DNA of 64,000 nt from assembly GCA_029938715.1 (NCBI GenBank), contig JAOZUK010000001.1:31267-95266 (forward strand), written 5' to 3'. This stretch comes from Bacteroidales bacterium (GTDB lineage Bacteria; Bacteroidota; Bacteroidia; Bacteroidales; GCA-2748055). Position 1 is the stretch's first letter. Every line of letters starts with the position of its first letter. A program made the translations under genes and the position numbers. The notes under the pieces are model-generated. The model was not told the origin of the DNA. It saw nothing but the letters and a program-made list of their open reading frames with translations, and did not search any database. Of the stretch, positions 54,434 through 61,502 are shown piece after piece.

Positions 54434-55804
54434 ATGCGAAACATCCTTATACTTGGGGCGGGACTCTCCTCAACCACCCTTATAAAATACCTTCTTGATC
54501 ATTCGGAAAACCAATGGGTCGTCAGGGTGGGTGATATCAGACTGGAGAATGCACAGGAGAAAATTCGGAACTATCCCCACGGCGAGGCTTTTGCTTTCGA
54601 CGTTCACAATGTAGACCAGCGCACTGAAGAGATCAGGTTGGCCCAGATTGTAATCAGCATGCTTCCCGCCCGAATGCACCATCTTGTGGCCGAAACCTGT
54701 GTGGAGGTGGGCAGGGATATGGTGACAGCCTCCTACCTCTCACCTGCCATCAAAGCCCTGGATGGAGCTGCAAAGGAAAAAGGTATTATTCTTATGAATG
54801 AATGTGGGGTGGATCCGGGACTTGACCATATGTCGGCCATGAAAATCATCAAGGAGATTGAAGAGATTGGCGGTAATTTGCTCGCTTTTGAGTCAAGTAC
54901 AGGAGGATTGGTTGCTCCCGGATTTGAAAATAATCCCTGGCAGTATAAGTTCACCTGGAATCCAAGGAATGTAGTACTGGCAGGCAAAGAAGGAGCACGA
55001 TTTCTGCACAATGGCAAATTCAAGTACATTCCTTACCACAAAGTATTTCGCCGCATAGAGACCATCCAGGTGCCCCAACTGGGGGCCTTTGAAGTTTATG
55101 GCAACAGGGATTCTCTCACTTACTTGGAGACCTACGGACTCTACAACCTGAAAACCATGTTCAGAGGAACCATTCGCAGGCCGGGGTACTGTGAAGCATG
55201 GGATATTTTCGTTCAGCTGGGAGCCACTGATGACAGCTATGTGATGGAGGACACCGAAAACATGACTTACAGGGAGTTTATCAACAGCTTTATGGCTTAC
55301 GAAACCGAAATTCCTGTAGATGTAAAACTGGCCCGTTACCTGAATTTCGAGAAAGACTCGAAAATGATGAAGCGGTTAAGCTGGCTTGGTATTTTTGATA
55401 ACACCCGCATCGGCGTTCACGGTTTAACTCCTGCCAAAATCCTGCAGAAGATCCTGGAAGAGAAGTGGCAGCTGGGCCCCGGGGACAAGGATATGATAGT
55501 CATGCAGCACCAATTCGACTTTATAAAAGACGGAGTAGAGAAGAAGAGATTTTCTACCCTTGTATATATTGGAGATGAGCTGGGCCACACAGCCATGTCG
55601 GTAACGGTTGGATTGCCACTGGCCATGGTGGCACGACGCATCCTTGAAGGTGCTTATAGCCAAAAGGGAGTTCAGTTACCCATTCAACCAGATATCTACA
55701 ATCCGGTTCTGAAAGAGCTTGAAAACTATGGGATCCAGTTTGTAGAACAGGATGTGGAAATTTCCGGGAACAACCCGGAGCATGGGACACACAAACAAAC
55801 CTGA
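54434..55804 (+). CDS. Saccharopine dehydrogenase-family protein (saccharopine reductase type)
   Basis: 456 residues with an N-terminal NAD(P)-binding Rossmann fold (ILILGAGLSSTTLIKYLLDH) and the saccharopine dehydrogenase C-terminal domain: GIILMNECGVDPGLDHMSAM, STGGLVAPGFENNPWQYKFT and TAMSVTVGLPLAMVARRILE. These match Lys9-type saccharopine reductases. The reaction is expected to link aminoadipate semialdehyde and glutamate with saccharopine in lysine metabolism; direction is unknown. The stop overlaps the next ATG (TGATG). Confidence 0.88.
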   Translation: MRNILILGAGLSSTTLIKYLLDHSENQWVVRVGDIRLENAQEKIRNYPHGEAFAFDVHNVDQRTEEIRLAQIVISMLPARMHHLVAETCVEVGRDMVTASYLSPAIKALDGAAKEKGIILMNECGVDPGLDHMSAMKIIKEIEEIGGNLLAFESSTGGLVAPGFENNPWQYKFTWNPRNVVLAGKEGARFLHNGKFKYIPYHKVFRRIETIQVPQLGAFEVYGNRDSLTYLETYGLYNLKTMFRGTIRRPGYCEAWDIFVQLGATDDSYVMEDTENMTYREFINSFMAYETEIPVDVKLARYLNFEKDSKMMKRLSWLGIFDNTRIGVHGLTPAKILQKILEEKWQLGPGDKDMIVMQHQFDFIKDGVEKKRFSTLVYIGDELGHTAMSVTVGLPLAMVARRILEGAYSQKGVQLPIQPDIYNPVLKELENYGIQFVEQDVEISGNNPEHGTHKQT

Positions 55805-56574
55805 TGGGCCTGAACCTGGAAGAATTGCGTGACTTTCTCGATGAAAAGGTGGATCAATACAACAATCCCCAATTTATCGAGTCGGATCCCATTCAAATAC
55901 CACACAGGTTTTCTGAAAAAGAGGATATGGAAATTGCCGGTTTTCTTACTGCCACCATTTCATGGGGAAATCGCACCTCCATCATAAAAAGCGCAGAAAG
56001 GATGATGGGTCTGTTGGGAGACTCCCCATACGACTTTATCATGAACCACAATGAGAGTCAACTTGAGAAAATTGATGGATCTGTCCATCGTACATTCAAT
56101 TCAACCGACCTCCTCTTTTTTATCAAAGCTTTGCAGTTTCTCTACCAGAAGAGGAGTGGACTTGAAGGCATTTTCAATAGATACCAGACACCCCAATCGC
56201 TACAGCCGGCTATTCACCACCTAAAAACAGAATTCTTCTCAATCACACATCCACTTCGAACCTGCAAGCATCTGCCCGATCCTTTCAAAGGATCTGCAGC
56301 CAAAAGAATCAATATGTTCTTAAGGTGGATGGTTCGCAAAGACAAACGAGGCGTTGATTTCGGTATTTGGGATGAAATCTCACCCTCCGTTCTCTCTTGT
56401 CCTCTGGATCTGCATTCTGGAAATGTGGCTAGAAAGCTGGGGCTGATTGATCGCAGACAGAACGATTCAAAAACTGTATCCCAACTTGATGAAAAATTGC
56501 GGTTGCTTGATCCCAACGACCCGGTCAAATACGATTTTGCACTTTTTGGTCTGGGGATATTTGAAAGATTCTAA
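55804..56574 (+). CDS. TIGR02757/DUF2400 family protein
   Basis: 256 residues. The N-terminal LDEKVDQYNNPQFIESDPIQ and DMEIAGFLTATISWGNRTSI, then KRINMFLRWMVRKDKRGVDF and LDLHSGNVARKLGLIDRRQN are the conserved blocks of the TIGR02757 family, which resembles a helix-hairpin-helix DNA glycosylase fold, without an assigned activity. The gene is translationally coupled to the saccharopine dehydrogenase gene by a 1-base overlap. It converges with lolD. Confidence 0.9.
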   Translation: MGLNLEELRDFLDEKVDQYNNPQFIESDPIQIPHRFSEKEDMEIAGFLTATISWGNRTSIIKSAERMMGLLGDSPYDFIMNHNESQLEKIDGSVHRTFNSTDLLFFIKALQFLYQKRSGLEGIFNRYQTPQSLQPAIHHLKTEFFSITHPLRTCKHLPDPFKGSAAKRINMFLRWMVRKDKRGVDFGIWDEISPSVLSCPLDLHSGNVARKLGLIDRRQNDSKTVSQLDEKLRLLDPNDPVKYDFALFGLGIFERF

Positions 56575-56591
56575 CTTCTAATCATTGGCGA

Positions 56592-57245
56592 TCAGGATTC
56601 AATTCGTCCATCTTTCATGGTAATGATCCGGTCGGCCATGCCTGCCAGTTCCCTGTCGTGTGTTACAATAATCAGGGTCTTTTGAAACTGGTCCCTCAGG
56701 GTAATAAATAGCTTATGCAGCTCCTGCTTATTTTCCGTATCAAGATTTCCGGAGGGCTCATCCGCCAGAATCACTTCGGGATCATTGATCAATGACCGAG
56801 CCACAGCAACACGCTGCTGCTCCCCTCCCGACAATTCTGAGGGCTTATGATCCAGCCGGTTCAGCAATCCGAGAAACTCTAGAAGCTCTCTGGCCTTATC
56901 TTCCACCTCTTTCCTGGGTCTGTTGGCAATAAAACCGGGTATGCAGACATTCTCCAGGGCATTGAATTCGGGTAAAAGCTGGTGAAACTGGAATACAAAA
57001 CCTATATGCTGGTTCCTGAACTGGGCCACTTTGTTACTGGTCAGCTGATCGGTCCGGATCCCATTTATGGTTACCGTTCCCTGATCCTGCTTGCTGAGGG
57101 TGCCAATGATTTGAAGAAGTGTGGTCTTACCTGCACCTGAAGCCCCCACAATGGAAACCACCTCCCCTGCATTCACATCCAGTTGAATTCCTTTCAACAC
57201 CTGAAGGTTCCCAAACGATTTGGTTATTTGCTCGGCCTGAATCAT
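56592..57245 (-). CDS. lolD: LolD-type ABC transporter ATP-binding protein
   Basis: 217 residues, typical of the LolD/MacB/FtsE ATPase group: Walker [10 protein letters not shown] (~34-42), Q-loop [20 protein letters not shown], signature [15 protein letters not shown], Walker [15 protein letters not shown] and the switch in VTHDRELAG. It would power lipoprotein release by LolC/E; a matching permease is at 37.9 kb rather than next door. It is 6 bases after the antiporter gene. Confidence 0.9.
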   Translation of the reverse strand: MIQAEQITKSFGNLQVLKGIQLDVNAGEVVSIVGASGAGKTTLLQIIGTLSKQDQGTVTINGIRTDQLTSNKVAQFRNQHIGFVFQFHQLLPEFNALENVCIPGFIANRPRKEVEDKARELLEFLGLLNRLDHKPSELSGGEQQRVAVARSLINDPEVILADEPSGNLDTENKQELHKLFITLRDQFQKTLIIVTHDRELAGMADRIITMKDGRIES

Positions 57246-57251
57246 TCTTTA

Positions 57252-58187
57252 TTAAAATATGAAGTAAATATACAACAGATAGATCATTATCATAAAGGAC
57301 CCCTCCCACCGGGTAATGCGGGACCGTGAAGCTGGCAACATCAAGAGCAGTAGCAATAGAGAGATTCCAAGCATCCAGGGGATATCGAACCGGGAAATCT
57401 CTGCATTGACCTTTATGGGCCTAATGAGAGTTGTAACCCCAAGCACTGAAAGGATATTCATAATGTTGGAACCTATGATATTGCCCACTGAGATGTCAGT
57501 CTCCTTTTTTAAAGCGGCTATCACGCTTGTTGCCAATTCCGGTATACTTGTACCCACGGCTACCATAGTCACAGAAATCACCCTTTGTGATATGCCAAAC
57601 TCTTCAGCGATAATTGCCACATTACTCACCAGTAAATCTGCTCCGAATGCAAGACCGGCGCAGGATATCAGGAATATGATCCCTGCCACCCACCACTTCA
57701 TGGAGGCTTCCGTCTCCTTCCTCTCTTGGGTGTGATTCACTCGCCTGGCTTTGACAACTGAAAATGCAAGGTAACCAGCCAGCAACCCTATGAAAATGAT
57801 TCCCTCCGTCCTTGTAAGCCATCCATTTAAGGTGAAAATATAGAGCAGAATGGATACAAACATCATCATGGGCCAGTCCTGCTTCACGGAAGTGGCAGGA
57901 ACAGGGATGGGAAAGATCAGGGCAGTGATGGCCAATACCAGCAGGATATTGGAAATATTGCTTCCCACCACATTGCCTATGGCGATTTCGGAATATCCGG
58001 CAAGGGCAGCCTGGATGCTCACCAGCAGCTCGGGTGCAGAGGTTCCAAAAGCAACCACAGTTAACCCAATGATCATTCTTGGAATCCGAAGCAACTTGGA
58101 GATAACCACACTGCTATCCACCAGGTACTTTCCGCTGATAAACAACAGAAGCAGTCCGGCAAGCAATAAGAGGTAAATGTTTACCAT
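57252..58187 (-). CDS. Calcium/sodium antiporter (CaCA family)
   Basis: 311 residues with about ten helices and both alpha repeats: VAFGTSAPELLVSIQAALAG with GNVVGSNISNILLVLA, and VAVGTSIPELATSVIAALKK with GNIIGSNIMNILSVLG. These carry the ion-coordinating GTSxPE and GNxxGSN motifs. It exchanges cations, probably Ca2+ against Na+, across the inner membrane. It lies between tatA (17 bases) and lolD (6 bases) on the minus strand. Confidence 0.94.
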   Translation of the reverse strand: MVNIYLLLLAGLLLLFISGKYLVDSSVVISKLLRIPRMIIGLTVVAFGTSAPELLVSIQAALAGYSEIAIGNVVGSNISNILLVLAITALIFPIPVPATSVKQDWPMMMFVSILLYIFTLNGWLTRTEGIIFIGLLAGYLAFSVVKARRVNHTQERKETEASMKWWVAGIIFLISCAGLAFGADLLVSNVAIIAEEFGISQRVISVTMVAVGTSIPELATSVIAALKKETDISVGNIIGSNIMNILSVLGVTTLIRPIKVNAEISRFDIPWMLGISLLLLLLMLPASRSRITRWEGSFMIMIYLLYIYFIF

Positions 58188-58204
58188 GGGTAATTGGACT
58201 GGAG

Positions 58205-58510
58205 CTAGTTAACGTCCAGGTTTTTCTTCACACCCTTCACAATCTCATTTGCATCTTTAGTGAGATTCTTCTTAATCACATTGGCATCTTTGGTAAGATT
58301 GTTCTTGATATCTTTGAAGTCTTCCATGACTTCAGGGGTGCTTTCTTCAAACTCCCTTTTGATATCATCGGTAGCTCGTTTAAACTCCTTCATTCCTTTA
58401 CCAAAAGTTCTGGCCATCTTGGGAATCTCCTTGGAACCAAACAATAACAATACGATCAATAAAGCAAATATAATTTCCTGCCCGCTGATAAATAATAAAA
58501 TCCCAAACAT
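58205..58510 (-). CDS. tatA: Twin-arginine translocase TatA/E subunit
   Basis: 101 residues: one N-terminal helix (IIFALLIVLLLFGSKEIPKM), the FGSKEIPKMARTFGKGM hinge and an amphipathic helix, then a charged tail containing a short internal repeat (NNLTKDANVIKKNLTKDANE). Forms the pore of the Tat pathway with TatC, which is not in this window. It is the first gene of the tatA-antiporter-lolD group. Confidence 0.93.
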   Translation of the reverse strand: MFGILLFISGQEIIFALLIVLLLFGSKEIPKMARTFGKGMKEFKRATDDIKREFEESTPEVMEDFKDIKNNLTKDANVIKKNLTKDANEIVKGVKKNLDVN

Positions 58511-58680
58511 CCTTGCTTTGATTTACGCAAAGATAACAATTCGCTCAACAATCCTCCATAATAACAAAAAGACACCTCATTAAGCATCCCTCCAAACAAT
58601 GGGAAGGGCCACTATGGAAATTAATCCGAATGGCCCTGGACGTAATTGGAAAAAATGTATTGCCCCTGATGAGGGTGCTC

Positions 58681-59334
58681 CTAATGGGTCATCATCTGCA
58701 GCATGTAGTTCCCCTCTGCGAAAGTAGCTTTAACCTCATAGTTCCATGTACCAATGTATTTACTCTCTTCCCCTTCTTTCAGGGTGAGCGACTGGCTATA
58801 AGTAATCTCAGCTGCCGAATTGATGGTGAGGTTTTTAAACTCCTTCCCATTGGGGTATTTCACTATAATCTGAATCTCACCAGATTTCACCTTTCCATTG
58901 ATCATAATCCTGAAATTATGGGTTTCCTCACTCACCTCAAACCCCCCTTTTGAGCTGCTCGAGTTCCCATCAAAACTATTTCTGAGCGTAAGTTGTGACT
59001 GATTGCTCTGGCTCACCAAGGGTACATAATAGGGCTCATCTCCATAAACTCCAACAGTCCGATAAGAGCGGGCGCTGGAAGAGGAGCGGGACCTGGAAGA
59101 GGACCGTGCTGCTCTTTCGGCAGAGCGGGCCTGATCTGCATAAATAATCTCCATCTGTTTCATCTTCTGCTCCTGCTGCTCGAGCATCTCTTTCTTTGCC
59201 TTCATCTCTGCCTCCATGGCAGCCTGCTGCTCTGCCTTTTCGTCCTCCTCCTTGCTTTGAGCCATCAACATGGTTCCGGATAACAGGAGCATAAAGATGA
59301 AGGTCAGAGATTTGAGTAAATTATTATTTTTCAT
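58681..59334 (-). CDS. Secreted Ser/Arg-rich protein of unknown function, divergent from a two-component system
   Basis: 217 residues. A signal peptide (SLTFIFMLLLSGTMLMAQ) is followed by a highly charged coiled-coil segment (KEEDEKAEQQAAMEAEMKAK to ~60), a Ser/Arg-rich linker (ARSSSRSRSSSSARSYRTVG) and a C-terminal beta domain (~125-217) with FRIMINGKVKSGEIQIIVKY and YIGTWNYEVKATFAEGNYML. No family recognised. Its promoter region (59335-59467) is shared with the histidine kinase gene and holds three 11-bp repeats and a -7 element TATTTTTG (59377-59370), so it may be controlled by that system (inference), like a periplasmic stress protein. Confidence 0.75.
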   Translation of the reverse strand: MKNNNLLKSLTFIFMLLLSGTMLMAQSKEEDEKAEQQAAMEAEMKAKKEMLEQQEQKMKQMEIIYADQARSAERAARSSSRSRSSSSARSYRTVGVYGDEPYYVPLVSQSNQSQLTLRNSFDGNSSSSKGGFEVSEETHNFRIMINGKVKSGEIQIIVKYPNGKEFKNLTINSAAEITYSQSLTLKEGEESKYIGTWNYEVKATFAEGNYMLQMMTH

Positions 59335-59369
59335 GACTATATGTTTTTTAATATTTATGGCATCTGTTA

Positions 59370-59377
59370 CAAAAATA
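59370..59377 (-). promoter_or_regulatory. Candidate -7 element of the secreted-protein gene
   Basis: TATTTTTG on the minus strand is an exact TAnnTTTG match ~36 bases before the ATG at 59334. There is no -33 TTG at proper spacing; instead the 11-bp repeats begin 23 bases upstream, which fits an activator-dependent promoter. Confidence 0.45.
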
Positions 59378-59400
59378 GGTCCTAAGGCCGTGCATATTGG

Positions 59401-59433
59401 TTAATGGAGTGTTAATGACTGGTTAACGGAGGC
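59401..59433. promoter_or_regulatory. Three tandem 11-bp repeats, candidate response-regulator operator
   Basis: TTAATGGAGTG (59401-59411), TTAATGACTGG (59412-59422) and TTAACGGAGGC (59423-59433) are in direct tandem with exact 11-base period. OmpR/PhoB-family regulators bind direct repeats of about 11 bases, and a regulator of that family is encoded 1.4 kb downstream. The site lies between the divergent secreted-protein and histidine-kinase genes. Confidence 0.6.
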
Positions 59434-59467
59434 ATAAAGGTATTATCTTAGCTTCTGAACAGACTAA

Positions 59468-60820
59468 ATGAAGAGCCGTTTTCTTATAGGATTATCTGCC
59501 ATTGCACTACTGGTACTTATCGCAGTACAGTATATTTTTATTACGGATACATACCGTACCAAGCAGGAGCAGTTTGACTCAAGGTTTGGGAACCTGGCGA
59601 GAGAAGGAATGAAAAAATTCAACAGTCAGGATTTCAATTTTAATTTCGACTCGGTTCTTTTCATTCTGGATAACCTGGCCGTAGAATACCAGTTTTCCAC
59701 ATCTGACTTATTGAGCTCCACCCCAGGAGAGGCATTTTACAGGATTTTGGATCAATACAGGGAACCCGAGGTATTTATCAGTAATTATATTCACATGGCT
59801 GGTGAAGATCCTGACTTTACATTCCATTATAAGTTGAACGAATTATTCCTGCTGGACCTGGGGTATGAGCAAAAGGTCTATCCCGACTCAATGATCTTAT
59901 CCTTGGCTCCCAAGGGAGCTCTACAGGCAGGATCTTTTACCAATGAGCGCAACTTCTTTAGAATTTCTTATGAGGTTTACATCAACTTCACCAATCGCTC
60001 CCAGTTGATCCTTAAAGAAATGAGAATGATTTTGATCCTGGACTTGCTCACCCTGGCGCTGGTCTTTATTGTATTCTATATGACCCTCCGAAATATGTTG
60101 AAGCAGAAACGCCTGTCGGAGATGAAAACCGATTTTATTAACAACATGACCCATGAATTGAAAACCCCATTGTCGACTATTTCTGTGGCATCCAGTTCGC
60201 TGGGAAACCGTACCATCATGCAGCAGCAGGATAAGGTGGAGGAATTGTCGGGACTGATCAAACGACAGAACAGGCACCTGTCAGAACTCATTGACCGGAT
60301 TCTGGACATCAACATCTGGGAGAAGGACCAGGTGAAGCTGAAACCCGAACATGTACCTGTTGAGCTTTGGATCCGTGAGGTGGTGAATGCGTTTCTCCTT
60401 AAAACAGATAAAGAATCACCCGAAATCCGCCTGAATGTGAATGTGAATCTTGAAACCCAATTGCTGGATGAGGTGCATATGTCCACGGTGGTCAATAACC
60501 TGCTCACCAATGCAAAAAAATATGGAAACAATCCCTGTATCATCGAGGTGGAGGTTTATGACCTCGATGAAGATCTGATCCTGGAGGTGAAGGACAATGG
60601 GCCAGGGATCAGGAGGGAAGATTTGAAGCATCTTTTTGAGAAATTCTTCAGGGGTGAGGAATCCAAAGAACGTGTGATCAAAGGATTGGGGCTGGGGCTC
60701 TATTATGTGAAACAGATTGTGGAGGCCCATGGGGGTAGCATCACAGTTCAAAGCGTCCTGAAAAAAGGGGCGAAGTTTACAATTAAAATTCCTATAGAAA
60801 ATGGACTTACTGTTGGTTGA
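59468..60820 (+). CDS. Membrane sensor histidine kinase (RprX-like)
   Basis: 450 residues. Helix 1 (LIGLSAIALLVLIAVQYIFI) and helix 2 (ILDLLTLALVFIVFYMTLRN, ~185-205) flank a periplasmic sensor region. No HAMP is clear. HisKA carries the phosphoacceptor His229 in MTHELKTPLSTI; the ATPase domain has the N-box NNLLTNAKKYG, G1 DNGPGI, F-box KFFRGEE and G2 GLGLGLYYVKQIVEAHGG. Partner: the regulator gene, whose start lies 20 bases inside this gene. The pair resembles Bacteroides RprXY (from memory). The signal sensed is unknown. Confidence 0.92.
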   Translation: MKSRFLIGLSAIALLVLIAVQYIFITDTYRTKQEQFDSRFGNLAREGMKKFNSQDFNFNFDSVLFILDNLAVEYQFSTSDLLSSTPGEAFYRILDQYREPEVFISNYIHMAGEDPDFTFHYKLNELFLLDLGYEQKVYPDSMILSLAPKGALQAGSFTNERNFFRISYEVYINFTNRSQLILKEMRMILILDLLTLALVFIVFYMTLRNMLKQKRLSEMKTDFINNMTHELKTPLSTISVASSSLGNRTIMQQQDKVEELSGLIKRQNRHLSELIDRILDINIWEKDQVKLKPEHVPVELWIREVVNAFLLKTDKESPEIRLNVNVNLETQLLDEVHMSTVVNNLLTNAKKYGNNPCIIEVEVYDLDEDLILEVKDNGPGIRREDLKHLFEKFFRGEESKERVIKGLGLGLYYVKQIVEAHGGSITVQSVLKKGAKFTIKIPIENGLTVG

Positions 60821-61484
60821 AGACGATATAGATTTACAAAAAGTGCTTGCTCAATACCTGGAGCTATCCGGCTTTAATGTTAATACTGCCAATCATGGCA
60901 AACATGGTCTGAAGATTTTCAAAGAGCGTCATATCGATCTGTGCATCCTGGATGTGATGATGCCGGTTATGGATGGGTTCACGCTAGCAGGTGAAATCCG
61001 AAAACTTGATTCCTCTATGCCTGTTGTATTCCTCACGGCGAAAAATCAGAAAGAGGACCGCCTGAAAGGTTTAAAGATCGGGGCCGATGACTATATCACT
61101 AAACCCTTTGAAGCAGAAGAGCTGGTACTAAGGCTGCATAACATTCTAAAAAGGGTAGGTAAGGAAAACCTTGAGTCTGTCCACATAGGTTGCCTCCATA
61201 TCAAGTATGACGAACTTATGATTGAAGATGGGAAAAACAGTTTTAATCTTACCCCGAGAGAATCTGAATTGATCAGATACCTGGTTGAGCATCAAAACTC
61301 GGTGGTAAAACGGGAGCAAATACTTGAGGAGCTCTGGGGGCAAAACGACTACTTCCTGGGTCGCTCTATGGACGTATTCATCTCCCGGTTGCGAAAGTAT
61401 CTTCAGGCCGAACCTTCTGTTTCCCTGGAAACAAAAAGGGGCGTGGGCTTTATCTTAAAGGTAAGTGCCCACACCCCATTATAG
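60801..61484 (+). CDS. OmpR-family response regulator (RprY-like)
   Basis: 227 residues. The receiver domain has acidic residues at 7-9, the phospho-acceptor Asp51 in CILDVMMPVMDGF, Thr in VVFLTAKN and Lys in ADDYITKPF. The C-terminal winged helix (~135-225) has LTPRESELIRYLVEHQNSVV and RSMDVFISRLRKYL. It overlaps the kinase gene by 20 bases, so translation is coupled. It is closely similar in layout to RprY. It probably binds the 11-bp repeats at 59.4 kb (inference). Confidence 0.93.
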   Translation: MDLLLVEDDIDLQKVLAQYLELSGFNVNTANHGKHGLKIFKERHIDLCILDVMMPVMDGFTLAGEIRKLDSSMPVVFLTAKNQKEDRLKGLKIGADDYITKPFEAEELVLRLHNILKRVGKENLESVHIGCLHIKYDELMIEDGKNSFNLTPRESELIRYLVEHQNSVVKREQILEELWGQNDYFLGRSMDVFISRLRKYLQAEPSVSLETKRGVGFILKVSAHTPL

Positions 61485-61502
61485 TTCTATCCGGATTCCT
61501 CC

